Source: an uncultured Bacteroidota bacterium
Lineage (GTDB): Bacteria > Bacteroidota > Bacteroidia > Bacteroidales > UBA12481
Direction: 5' to 3'
Length of the DNA stretch: 64,000 nt
NCBI GenBank assembly: GCA_903851365.1
Contig: CAINOB010000062.1
Coordinates: 124,001-188,000, forward strand
In this document: positions 15,796-24,796 of the stretch, in pieces
Layout of the letters: every line of letters starts with the position of its first letter
Position numbering within the stretch: position 1 is the first letter of the stretch
The notes under the pieces: model-generated
Told to the model about the DNA's origin: nothing
The model's input: only the letters and a program-made list of their open reading frames with translations
Database searches by the model: none
Position numbers and translations under genes: made by a program

Positions 15796-17265
15796 TCATT
15801 GATCGATGAGGTTGGCAACGATCTCTGCTGAAGCAAGGCACAAGGGTATGCCACCACCCGGATGAACGCTGCCGCCGGTGAAATATAAGCCATTTATTTT
15901 GCTTCGCCGGTTCGGATGCCGGCTAAAGGCACTGATCCTGCTATTTGAACTTTTACCGTAAAGCGATCCGTGCCAGGAACCAGTGCGTCTTTCAATGGAT
16001 CCAGGGTCCTCAATATGCTCATAAACAATTTTACCGCTCAGGTCGATACCCAGCAGACGGTTAATCTTTTTCAAAAGAATTTCCCTGATTCTGTTGATCT
16101 CGGTTGCCTGAATCTGTTCGGAACTTTCAGGAGCATTTACCATGACAAACCAATTTTCATGACCGGGCAACGCATCGTTCTGTTCCCTTTTTGAACTGAT
16201 ATAGATATAGATGGTCGGATCGGTATACATCTTTTTAAGTTTAAAAAGATGCTTGAATTCCTCGCGGTAATTCTCTGCAAACAGGATATTATGAAGATCA
16301 AGCTGATCATGATTCCCTTCCACACCCCAATAAAAAATCAGGGCCGAAGTGCTGAGGGGCTGTTTTCTTCCCAATTTAGGCGAACGGAAATCAATCATTC
16401 CCGACCGGTAAAAAGTATTTACATCCATGTCGGAAACAACCAGAGGATAGGAGAAATCCTTTCCATCAATCCTGATACCTGTGACCTGCTCGCCTCCAGT
16501 ATTTCGGTTCACCCGCTGCACAATAGAATTGTAATGAAACCTTACTCCGGAGCGGACCGCAAGCTTAGCTATTTCCCTCACGATGGAATACATTCCCTGA
16601 TCCGGGAAAAAAGCGCCAAGATTATGTTCAGGATGGGCTGTCATTTTAAGCGTCGCGGGCGCCTTATAAGGATTTGAGCCATTATAGGTGGCATAACGGT
16701 CGAAGAGTTGAACCATGCGCGGATCCTTGAAAGAGCGGGCATTTCTTCGATGAAGCGTAACAAATGGATCAACAGTGAATAGATTATTTGCAATCTGCCG
16801 GCCGACCGGACTTTGAAAGGCTTTCAGGGTCGGAAATGGCTGGTCGATGAATAACGGTGCAGCCAGTGAATAAAGATCCTGAGCGCTGGTGAGGTAATGC
16901 GAAATAGCAGAGGGATCTGCACCAAGAATATCGCGACATGCATAAGCGAAATCGTTGGGCCCCGATGGGACATCCAATCGTGTACCATCGGGCCAGAAAT
17001 AACGGCAAATGGCCGGCAATCGCTTGTAAGTGAAATAATCAGACGGATTCTCCCCCATCAAATGGAAAAGTGCCTCCACTCTTTCCGGTTGGGTCAGGCG
17101 CGATGGACCAAGATCAAAACGAAACCCATTCGATTTCAGCTCGGCCAGTTTTCCCCCGGGATAGGATTCCTTTTCGAAAACATCTACCTGATAACCCTTC
17201 GCTGCCAATCTGACTGATATTGCCAGTCCGCCTATTCCTGCCCCAATCACTGCTGCGGTTTTCAT
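15796..17265 (-). CDS. Carotenoid 3,4-desaturase / phytoene desaturase family (CrtD-like)
   Basis: The 489-residue FAD-dependent enzyme has the dinucleotide-binding start AAVIGAGIGGLAISVRLAAKG (4-24) and VFEKESYPGGKLAEL. It ends with the CrtI-family FAD-binding segment GLYFTGGSVHPGGGIPLCLASAEIV. The pairing with a CruF-type hydratase, which makes the 1-hydroxy substrate, favours the 1-hydroxycarotenoid 3,4-desaturase (CrtD) branch over phytoene desaturase itself, but the family cannot be split with certainty by eye. The gene precedes the cruF-like gene by seven bases and forms a two-gene unit with it. Confidence 0.82.
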   Translation of the reverse strand: MKTAAVIGAGIGGLAISVRLAAKGYQVDVFEKESYPGGKLAELKSNGFRFDLGPSRLTQPERVEALFHLMGENPSDYFTYKRLPAICRYFWPDGTRLDVPSGPNDFAYACRDILGADPSAISHYLTSAQDLYSLAAPLFIDQPFPTLKAFQSPVGRQIANNLFTVDPFVTLHRRNARSFKDPRMVQLFDRYATYNGSNPYKAPATLKMTAHPEHNLGAFFPDQGMYSIVREIAKLAVRSGVRFHYNSIVQRVNRNTGGEQVTGIRIDGKDFSYPLVVSDMDVNTFYRSGMIDFRSPKLGRKQPLSTSALIFYWGVEGNHDQLDLHNILFAENYREEFKHLFKLKKMYTDPTIYIYISSKREQNDALPGHENWFVMVNAPESSEQIQATEINRIREILLKKINRLLGIDLSGKIVYEHIEDPGSIERRTGSWHGSLYGKSSNSRISAFSRHPNRRSKINGLYFTGGSVHPGGGIPLCLASAEIVANLIDQ

Positions 17266-17292
17266 GAGGACTAAGTTAATAACCGATCAGTT

Positions 17293-19440
17293 TTATTCGG
17301 CCTTATGAATCATTTTACCAAGGCCGCGTTGGATCCTTTCGAACGTTTCCATGCTCCGGGTAAGGGGTTCCGAAGAAAAATCGCGGTACTTGTCATACTT
17401 ATCATCCCCGAGGTTTACCGCAGAATGTACCAGTATAACCATCTGGCCCGTGCAATGAGCATTAACGCGATCAACAAGATGATCCATATACGGATGATAA
17501 GAGAGAGATCCTTTTCTTCCTGAAAAAATAAAGATGATATCCTCAGATGATGAACGCTGAAGAAATAAGTTGAAATACTCCCATTTTCTGCTGTCAAAAT
17601 CGCGGATTACCGGGAGGTAGCTCGTTTTAGAAATTATATTCAAAACCTGCTCGCGGGTTTTTGCATTAGCATATAAATGAATCGACATGTTCAGTTCATT
17701 GCTCAATATCAAAACCTTTTTAACCTGATAATCGAACCCCTGCTCCAGTTCTGATAACGGCGGACAAAAAAGGACAATCCGCTTGTAGGCAATCAGTGGA
17801 TGAACCAGCTTGCAAACCATGATGCATTTTTCGCTTGTCTCCAGAATATGTTCAGTTTTATGCCCGAAAATCAGATCGGTAAAAGTCTCCTTCATCGGCC
17901 AGCCAAGGATAATTGTCTGAACATCCAGATCGCGGCTGATACGGTTAATTCCGGCGGGGACATTCTGATCGGCCACTACCAGCGTTTCAATTTTGGCATC
18001 GGGAAGAGTAAATCCATGAACCAGCTTAGTCAGGTTATTACGTACCCTGTTTAATTTTGATTCTGCATCACCTTCCTCATCCACCACCGAAAGCACCCAA
18101 ACCGGGTTATCGCTTTTTTTATCGCGGATAAAGTGTGTAAATTCCATCAGGCCTTCGAGATGGTCAAAATTGGCTACAGGAATCAGGATAGATTCTGGCT
18201 GAGCTGATTCTTCCTCCTGGATTTTATCGATGCTTTCTTCGGAAATCACAATTTTCTTCGCTGCTCTTTCAGTGGCGAATGATGCCACAAGGCAGGTAAC
18301 CAATATCAGGATAATTGTGCCATTTAAAATATTTTCATCGATGATGCCCGCTTTAAATCCGACCAGTATTACAGCCATGGTTGCAGCAGCATGCGAGCTG
18401 CTCAACCCAAAAATCAGTAACCCTTGCGCCTTGGAATATCCAAAAATCTGCCTGGTTGTGCGTGCAGCCACATACTTGCCAACGAGCGCAACAACCGTTA
18501 AAACGAAAGCGACCCAGATGGCTCTTGGCCCATTATTCAGCACACGAAGATCAACCAGCATCCCGACACTGATCAGGAAAAATGGTATGAAAAGTGCATT
18601 GCCAACAAACTGAATCCGGTTCATGAGCATCGATGACTGAGGCACGAGACGGTTGAGGGCCAGTCCTGCGATAAATGCGCCGATAATCGGCTCCAGTCCG
18701 GCAAGCTGGGCACAAAAAGCTGCCAGAAATACGATCGCAAGAACAAACACGTAATGAGAAGATTTTTCACCCTCCAAGCGGATGAAAAACCATTTAGCCA
18801 CCCTCGGCATGATAATAAACAAAACAAATAGTAGGATTATCATACCTACAATGATCCTCACCCAAAAACCAACAGGAAGGTTGCCGGTATGGGTACCGGT
18901 AATTATTGCCAATAAAAGGAGAACAGCGGTATCCGTGATAATCGTTCCGCCCACGGTAACGGCAACGGCTTTATTCTTCGAGATTCCGAATTTGGTGACA
19001 ATGGGATAAGCCACCATCGTTTGAGTGGAAAAGATGCTCGCGGTTAAAAGGCTGGCTGTAAAATCATATCCCAGAATATAATAACAGGCAGGAAAACCAA
19101 GGATTAATGGCATAAAAAAGGTCAGAAATCCAAACCCCAGGCTATGGTAGCGGTTCCGTCGAAATTCATGAATCTCAAGTTCCAGACCGGCGATAAACAT
19201 TATGTAAAGCAGACCGATGGTGGAAAACAGGTCGATGGCAGAATTTCTGGCCAGGAGGTTCATTCCATGGGGACCAACTACCACGCCGGCAAGTATGAGC
19301 CCGATAATACCCGGAACTTTAAAACGGCGAAACACAATTGGAGCAAGCAGAATGAGCAGCAGGATCAATGCAAAAACCAGGACCGGATTTTGCAGTGGAA
19401 GTTGAAACTGATTATTAAGCTGATCCCGGAAGCTTTCCAT
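17293..19440 (-). CDS. CPA2-family cation:proton antiporter with universal-stress-like C-terminal domain
   Basis: The 715-residue protein has a hydrophobic N-terminal half (~15-410) with about 12 membrane segments. CPA2 signatures are GLLYIMFIAGLELEI, GGTIITDTAVLLLL and EPIIGAFIAGLALNR, containing the acidic residues expected in ion exchange. From ~425 a soluble region (ESILIPVANFDHLEGLMEF...) resembles tandem universal-stress-protein folds, a common arrangement in Bacteroidota Na+/H+ or K+/H+ antiporters. The exchanged ion cannot be told. The gene stands alone, divergent from the glycoside hydrolase island. Confidence 0.88.
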   Translation of the reverse strand: MESFRDQLNNQFQLPLQNPVLVFALILLLILLAPIVFRRFKVPGIIGLILAGVVVGPHGMNLLARNSAIDLFSTIGLLYIMFIAGLELEIHEFRRNRYHSLGFGFLTFFMPLILGFPACYYILGYDFTASLLTASIFSTQTMVAYPIVTKFGISKNKAVAVTVGGTIITDTAVLLLLAIITGTHTGNLPVGFWVRIIVGMIILLFVLFIIMPRVAKWFFIRLEGEKSSHYVFVLAIVFLAAFCAQLAGLEPIIGAFIAGLALNRLVPQSSMLMNRIQFVGNALFIPFFLISVGMLVDLRVLNNGPRAIWVAFVLTVVALVGKYVAARTTRQIFGYSKAQGLLIFGLSSSHAAATMAVILVGFKAGIIDENILNGTIILILVTCLVASFATERAAKKIVISEESIDKIQEEESAQPESILIPVANFDHLEGLMEFTHFIRDKKSDNPVWVLSVVDEEGDAESKLNRVRNNLTKLVHGFTLPDAKIETLVVADQNVPAGINRISRDLDVQTIILGWPMKETFTDLIFGHKTEHILETSEKCIMVCKLVHPLIAYKRIVLFCPPLSELEQGFDYQVKKVLILSNELNMSIHLYANAKTREQVLNIISKTSYLPVIRDFDSRKWEYFNLFLQRSSSEDIIFIFSGRKGSLSYHPYMDHLVDRVNAHCTGQMVILVHSAVNLGDDKYDKYRDFSSEPLTRSMETFERIQRGLGKMIHKAE

Positions 19441-19455
19441 AGTTTTACAAAACTA
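19440..19455. promoter_or_regulatory. Near-perfect palindrome at the antiporter start codon
   Basis: TAGTTTTACAAAACTA has seven-base perfect arms (TAGTTTT/AAAACTA) around a central AC. On the reverse strand it contains TAGTTTTG, an exact TAnnTTTG box ending 7 bases before the ATG. It could be a promoter giving a nearly leaderless message or a binding site; no -33 partner is seen. Confidence 0.35.
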
Positions 19456-19502
19456 AACAATAAAGATTTACGTAGCTTAGCCTCACGAAAATCAAATTCC
19501 AG

Positions 19503-21452
19503 ATGAAACCTTTTAAGTCCTTTGCGATCTGCCTTCTCTTTATGGTCTCCTGCTCCCAGCCGAAACCAATAATGTATTCTTCATCGAAACCCATGACCCG
19601 CTGGTGGTGGTTTGCCTCCGAGATTAAAAAAGAAGACGTTGCCAGCCAGCTTGATTGGGTGAAAGCAAATGGTTTTGGCGGAGTGGAAGTAGCTTGGATC
19701 TATCCGCTGAACCGCATGAAAAAAGATACGGTAAATATTACACCACGACAGGCTTGGCTGAGCCGTGAATGGTCGGATGTGGTGGAATACACCAAAAAGT
19801 ATGGCGATTCACTTGGCTTATCCGTCGACTTTACCTTTGGATCGCTCTGGCCCTTTGGCGACCTGCAGGTTAAACCCGAGGAGAGCACCCAATCGTTCGG
19901 CAATCCGGAATTCAGGCAGTGGATAACTGTTTCATGGGACTATCCAAAGAAGGGCCTGGTATTGGATCACTTGAATAAAAAAGCTTTTGAGCATTATGCT
20001 TCGCGGATGGGCAAGGCGCTAGAACCTGCCATGAAAACAGGGAAGCCATCATCGATATTTGTCGATTCCTGGGAAGTGGATACCAGAAATCTCTGGACGC
20101 TTGGATTTGATTCAATCTTTAAGGCACAATTCGGATATGATATTGTACCATCAATGAAGCAGGATATTCTCAGTGCGGGCTTGGAAGGGCAACGCTATGA
20201 TTACATGAAGTTAATATCAAGCCTGGTAATCAAAAATTTCTATATTCCTTTTTCAGACGAAGCCCATAAACTCGGCGGCTACAGTCGCGGACAATGTTCG
20301 GGCTCTCCTACCGATCTGATCAGCGCCTATGCAGCGCTGGATATTCCCGAGTCAGAGGCCATGCTCTATGAACCTTCGTATGCCCGCATAGCCTCCTCAT
20401 CAGCGGCCCTGGCCAGTCGCAATGTGGTGACTTCCGAAACTTTTACCTGCCTGTATGGATTTCCGCGGGTGCATATGCGCGAAGAAAAGGTCACCGACCT
20501 GAAAATTGTTGCCGATGCCCTTTTTACGCATGGCGTCAATCAGGTGATCTGGCACGGCACTCCTTATAATACTATCGGTTCCGACACAGTTTCTTTTTAT
20601 GCAACTGCTCATGTCGGAAGAGCCGGGGCCCTTTCAAAACACTTATCCTCATTCAATAATTATATGGCTGCTGTATCCGGATATATGCGCAAGGGCAAAA
20701 CTTATTCCGATGTCGCAATTTACCTTCCGTTGGAGGATGCCTGGATAGCTGGGGAAATGCCCAAGGAAAAGCAACTACCGTGGGCATGGGGCGAATATGA
20801 ATTCAGATATCAGGTAGTACCTGAGGAAATCAGGGGGTTTCAGCCTTTGTGGATAAATGGCAAGTTCCTTGACGAAGGCAGAAGGCAGAGGGCAGAAGGC
20901 AAAAGCGAAGGCACAAGGCACAAGGCGCAAGGCACAAGTGAAGGCATGAAGTTGAAGGTGGGGGATTGTGAATTCAGGAGTCTATATGTCGACGCGAAAT
21001 ATCTGGATTATGAGGTCATGAAAACCATGACGGACCTGGCAGAAGAGGGGTTTCCAATTTGCCTCAGGCAGAAACCCGATGAAGCAGGCTTTATTAAACA
21101 CGCTGATTTTGATATTCTTGCTGAAAGATTAATCGAACTCTCTTCAAAGGATTGGTCCGCCCTTATCAAAACAAAACCATTGATTGAGGGGAAAGACCTT
21201 CCATTTTTCTGGTGCCGCAAGGATCAAAGCAACTACTATATTTTCTTTGCTCATCCAGTAGCCAAAGAATTTAAATATCCGGTGAAATATGGCCAGGCCG
21301 ATACGACGGAAACCCTGACCCGAAATATCACGGTTAATCTGGAAGGGAAAAGCGTAAATATTAATCTGGTGTTTAAGCCTTATGAAAGCCTTTTGCTTGA
21401 GATAGGATCGGATGGTAAATATAAGTTTATCAGCTTGCCGGCAATAAATTAA
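19503..21452 (+). CDS. GH106-like glycoside hydrolase lipoprotein
   Basis: The 649-residue protein has a lipoprotein signal (LLFMVS-C17). The start of the mature protein, RWWWFASEIKKEDVASQLDWVKANGFGGVEVAWIYP, carries the GH106-type rhamnosidase beginning (tryptophan-rich strand, 'KxDVxxQLxWVKxNGFGGVE'). Later segments include SWEVDTRNLWTLGFDSIF and VTSETFTCLYGFPRVHMREEKVTDLKIVADALFTHGVNQVIWHGTPY. At 649 residues it is shorter than full GH106 enzymes, lacking much of the C-terminal beta-rich part, so activity on rhamnose is uncertain. Residues ~458-482 are a low-complexity insert encoded by an AAGGCA-type repeat. First gene of the glycan island. Confidence 0.68.
   Translation: MKPFKSFAICLLFMVSCSQPKPIMYSSSKPMTRWWWFASEIKKEDVASQLDWVKANGFGGVEVAWIYPLNRMKKDTVNITPRQAWLSREWSDVVEYTKKYGDSLGLSVDFTFGSLWPFGDLQVKPEESTQSFGNPEFRQWITVSWDYPKKGLVLDHLNKKAFEHYASRMGKALEPAMKTGKPSSIFVDSWEVDTRNLWTLGFDSIFKAQFGYDIVPSMKQDILSAGLEGQRYDYMKLISSLVIKNFYIPFSDEAHKLGGYSRGQCSGSPTDLISAYAALDIPESEAMLYEPSYARIASSSAALASRNVVTSETFTCLYGFPRVHMREEKVTDLKIVADALFTHGVNQVIWHGTPYNTIGSDTVSFYATAHVGRAGALSKHLSSFNNYMAAVSGYMRKGKTYSDVAIYLPLEDAWIAGEMPKEKQLPWAWGEYEFRYQVVPEEIRGFQPLWINGKFLDEGRRQRAEGKSEGTRHKAQGTSEGMKLKVGDCEFRSLYVDAKYLDYEVMKTMTDLAEEGFPICLRQKPDEAGFIKHADFDILAERLIELSSKDWSALIKTKPLIEGKDLPFFWCRKDQSNYYIFFAHPVAKEFKYPVKYGQADTTETLTRNITVNLEGKSVNINLVFKPYESLLLEIGSDGKYKFISLPAIN
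20873..20946. repeat. In-frame purine-rich simple repeat inside the GH106-like gene
   Basis: Degenerate tandem copies of GAAGGCA / CACAAGGC fill this stretch and are translated as an Arg/Lys/Glu/Gly-rich insert (EGRRQRAEGK...GTSEG). It keeps the reading frame. It interrupts the protein between WINGKFLDE and LKVGDCEF, both of normal composition. Confidence 0.75.
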
Positions 21453-21458
21453 AGGTTC

Positions 21459-22184
21459 TCACTTTCGCTTGACTCCGCCGCCACCAATCATCAATTGGAT
21501 AAAAAATCCATTGGTACTGAAATCAGGCCCATCCGTGACTGCACCGCTATCATAATTCCAGTCTCCGTCCCGATAAGCCATCTGATAGCCTGCTTGCAAA
21601 CCGACCATAAAGCCATCGGCACCTTTTGCTGATTTATTGCCTGTAACCGAATACAAACCGGAAACGGCAAACTTTAACATCCTGGTCTTATCATGAAGAG
21701 TAGCTGATTGAAATGGTTCACCGGTTACAGTGGCAAATGAAGCAGGCTCATCCTTTTGGTGAATATAAATCTGCAGGTTATTATTCCCGATACTAACTGT
21801 CGGATAAACCACTATGCCTTTTCTATTCAGTACAACATATCCAAGAGAGAAGAAATGGTAATCACCCGACAAATCAACTTGCTGCTGATCCCTGGTAAAT
21901 GAACCTCCCCGAATGGTTCCCAACTCTCCGCCAATCATGACATTTGAAAAGATAAAATAGCCTGAACCTCCCGTCAGAAGAGGTTTATTTGTAATAACTG
22001 GGTAACCGGCAGGGAGCACATCATTCAGTTTATTGAACTGAATAGTGTTGATCCCGGGTGTATAAAATCCGAGACCACCGAATGATGGACCACTGACCTC
22101 TTTAGCTTCCTGCCCGGTTAGTTGATTCAGACTCGATAATGAAATCAAAAAAACCATTGACAGGAATATTGATTTTGTATTCAT
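21459..22184 (-). CDS. Probable outer-membrane or envelope beta-barrel protein, unknown function
   Basis: The 241-residue protein has a signal peptide (SLNQLTGQ|EAKE). Glycine- and aromatic-rich alternating segments (GGLGFYTPGINTIQF, GGSGYFIFSNVMIGGELG, YHFFSLGYVVLNRKG, GLQAGYQMAYRDGDW) run to a final FFIQLMIGGGG strand. The pattern is of a small barrel or lipocalin-like sheet; no family recognised. Its stop is 7 bases from that of the convergent GH106-like gene. Confidence 0.55.
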   Translation of the reverse strand: MNTKSIFLSMVFLISLSSLNQLTGQEAKEVSGPSFGGLGFYTPGINTIQFNKLNDVLPAGYPVITNKPLLTGGSGYFIFSNVMIGGELGTIRGGSFTRDQQQVDLSGDYHFFSLGYVVLNRKGIVVYPTVSIGNNNLQIYIHQKDEPASFATVTGEPFQSATLHDKTRMLKFAVSGLYSVTGNKSAKGADGFMVGLQAGYQMAYRDGDWNYDSGAVTDGPDFSTNGFFIQLMIGGGGVKRK

Positions 22185-22235
22185 CTGGTTTTGATTAATA
22201 TTGAGCTAAAATATTTCAAAATTCAGTCCTCTCCT

Positions 22236-22451
22236 ATGAAAACCAGAAAAAAAGGATACAAAGCACTGCTTGCCCTGACGATGCTTTTCACTCTCGCAGC
22301 AATCATCACCTTGTTTCCAAACTCCGGAGCAAGTAAAGTCAACCTGATGGGATACCATTCCATCTGTTCGGCCGCCCCAATGAGTACGCTGATTCTGGTT
22401 ATCGGTGCCGGGGCAACCTGCTTTTTTCGTAAAAAATACTTTACCGAGTAG
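22236..22451 (+). CDS. Small two-helix membrane protein, unknown
   Basis: 71 residues from the ATG at 22236 (MKTRKKG...), preferred over an upstream ATG because it gives the positively charged start expected before the first membrane segment (~9-28). A second hydrophobic stretch (~48-65) follows a NLMGYHSICSAAP loop, and the protein ends in a basic tail RKKYFTE. I recall similar short proteins with a GY-S-CS-AP-ST core in Bacteroidota but know no function. It sits 33 bases before the GH95-like gene. Confidence 0.6.
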   Translation: MKTRKKGYKALLALTMLFTLAAIITLFPNSGASKVNLMGYHSICSAAPMSTLILVIGAGATCFFRKKYFTE

Positions 22452-22484
22452 ATTTCTTAGTTTTGGGTAGTTAGAATGTTACCC

Positions 22485-24788
22485 ATGAAACTTACTTTTC
22501 TCATTGCCACCTTTTCGGTACTTGTCCTGTCGGGGTTATCCGGTATTTGTCAAATCCAATCTTCCGTTTTTATTCCACCATACAAGGGAATTTTTACAGC
22601 TCCGGCAAAAAAAATACCCACTGCCTTTACCCCTGATGCTCCAATCGCCGGCAATGGCGATATAGGAATTGTCCTTGGTGGTACCCCCGATAAACTCTGC
22701 ATTTATATTTCAAAAAACGATTTCTGGAAAGCCAAACCCGGATATCCTGAGGGAGGATTATGCTTACCCGGCGGCTTGAACCTGAGCATCCCGGAAATCC
22801 AGGGAGCCCAATTTTATGCCGATCAGGTTATTGCAAATGGTAATATTCATGGCATTTTTAAAAAAGATGGCCTCACAGTAACTCTCCGGGCTTTTGTACC
22901 TGCCGATAAAAACCTGGTCATCATTGAACTTTCGGCAGCAGGCAAGCCATGTACAGTAACATCAGGCCTGTGGGCTAAATCAGGCTTCGACTCAAAAACC
23001 GAATCGGGCATGAAAGATGGGGTGAAATGGGTCACAAGATATTTCGACACCCCTGACCTCGACTGGCCTTCATACGTTGCGCTGGCCCTGAAAACCATTG
23101 GCTCGGCCGGAAACACCTTTATTCTGAAGCCGGGTTCAAAAGTCTTTCTGATGATCGGGGTATATACGAATCACGACTTTCCCGATTATCTGGAACAGGC
23201 TTGCAACAGCGTGAAAAACGCAACCAGTGAAACCAATCAAAACCTGGATAAATTAAACAACCTGTGGTGGAAAAACTTTTGGTCGGAATCGTGTGTTGAA
23301 ACCGGTGATACCATTTTGCAGAAATACTATTACGGGTCGCAGTATCTTCTTGCCTGCTGCAGCCGCAACAAAAATTTTCCTCCGGGATTGTGCGGAAACT
23401 CGATCACGGATGACGCCGTAAATGCCTGGGAGGGAGATTATCATACCAACTACAACTTTCAGGCACCCTGGTGGGGATGCTACTCATCGAACCACATCTC
23501 ACTTACCGATCCTTACGATTCACCGATTCTTGCCTATATGGAAAAGGCAAAGAAACATGCACAGGAAATTCTTCATTGCAGGGGCGTTTACTATCCGGTA
23601 GGCATCGGGCCCAAAGGATTCAGCTCATCGATGTATCCGCTGACCGAGGAAAAGATGATGAAAACATATGGCATCAAAGATCTGAATCTTGAAGGCGGCC
23701 ATATGTTCTGTGGCCAGAGAAGTGATGCGATATTTCTGACTGTCAATATGTTTCAGCGATTCTATCTCACTTACGACAAAGAATATGCATTGAAAGTTTA
23801 TCCATTTATCAAGGAAGTCGCAAATTTCTGGGAAGATTATCTGAAATATGAAAACGGGCAGTACAACGATTATAACGACAATTTCTGGGAAGTAGGCCCG
23901 TGGACCAGTAATTGGAGAAAAGACATGCTTTCAGGCGATTATAACAACACCAATACCCTGGGGCTCCTGAAAATGTTTGCCAGGGGATTTATTGAGATCA
24001 GCACTTTCCTTGAAAAAGATGAACAGCAAAGAGAAAAATGGAAACATATCCGCGACCACCTGTATCCTGTCCCCATGGTTGAAATTGATGGCAAGATCAG
24101 AATTAAAGCTTGCGAAGGCGGAACCAGCTCCGGATCCGAGTCCAGAACAAAACCAGGATTTGGGAGAGTGTCGGCCTATGTTCATGGGTTTCCGGGTGGG
24201 GGATCCGGAGTAAAAACCGATTCCTCTTTTGCCGGAATATTATGTAAAGAAATTGGCTGTTGGGGTAAAAATCCGGGAGGTGATGCCGACTGGAATAATC
24301 TGGGTAACGGTATCGAGACCTATTTCACCACCGCCATCAGAGTTGGATATAATCCTGATACGGTACTTTTGCGATTAAAGGAAAGAATAGGGAAAACAGC
24401 CCTTCCCAATCTGTGGATCCCGCAATCAGGCGGTTTGACCGAAACCCTCAGTGCAGTTCCATCGTGCATAAATGAAATGCTTTTACAGGGATTTGAAGGG
24501 ATGATCAGGGTATTCCCTGCCTGGCCATTGACCCAGGATGCATCATTTGAGAAGTTGCGCACCTGGGGAGCTTTCCTGGTTTCCGCTGAAAGGAAGGCAG
24601 GAATCATTCCGTCTGTTAAAATCTTGAGCGAAAAAGGCAGAGATTGCAATGTTGAAAATCCCTGGCCGGGAAAACTGGTCAGAATTACATCCGAGGGAAA
24701 TCCGGATAAAATATTAAAAGGTCGATTGCTGACCTTTAAAACAAATGCCGGAGAAAATCTAATTTTAAAACCTGAAACTAAACAATAA
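22485..24788 (+). CDS. Secreted GH95-like glycoside hydrolase
   Basis: The 767-residue protein starts at MKLTFLIA (ATG 22485), which gives a clean signal peptide ending near SGICQ. An N-terminal beta domain with GNGDIGIVLGGTPDKLCIYISKNDFW is followed by an (alpha/alpha)6-type region. This has NAWEGDYHTNYNFQAPWWGCY (~310-330), LEGGHMFCGQRSDAIFLTVNMFQRF and NDNFWEVGPWTSNW. These are the layout and motifs of GH95 (alpha-L-fucosidase/galactosidase) relatives. Percent identity cannot be judged. It is followed after eight bases by a GH29 fucosidase, consistent with removal of fucose. Confidence 0.7.
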   Translation: MKLTFLIATFSVLVLSGLSGICQIQSSVFIPPYKGIFTAPAKKIPTAFTPDAPIAGNGDIGIVLGGTPDKLCIYISKNDFWKAKPGYPEGGLCLPGGLNLSIPEIQGAQFYADQVIANGNIHGIFKKDGLTVTLRAFVPADKNLVIIELSAAGKPCTVTSGLWAKSGFDSKTESGMKDGVKWVTRYFDTPDLDWPSYVALALKTIGSAGNTFILKPGSKVFLMIGVYTNHDFPDYLEQACNSVKNATSETNQNLDKLNNLWWKNFWSESCVETGDTILQKYYYGSQYLLACCSRNKNFPPGLCGNSITDDAVNAWEGDYHTNYNFQAPWWGCYSSNHISLTDPYDSPILAYMEKAKKHAQEILHCRGVYYPVGIGPKGFSSSMYPLTEEKMMKTYGIKDLNLEGGHMFCGQRSDAIFLTVNMFQRFYLTYDKEYALKVYPFIKEVANFWEDYLKYENGQYNDYNDNFWEVGPWTSNWRKDMLSGDYNNTNTLGLLKMFARGFIEISTFLEKDEQQREKWKHIRDHLYPVPMVEIDGKIRIKACEGGTSSGSESRTKPGFGRVSAYVHGFPGGGSGVKTDSSFAGILCKEIGCWGKNPGGDADWNNLGNGIETYFTTAIRVGYNPDTVLLRLKERIGKTALPNLWIPQSGGLTETLSAVPSCINEMLLQGFEGMIRVFPAWPLTQDASFEKLRTWGAFLVSAERKAGIIPSVKILSEKGRDCNVENPWPGKLVRITSEGNPDKILKGRLLTFKTNAGENLILKPETKQ

Positions 24789-24796
24789 ACATCGTC

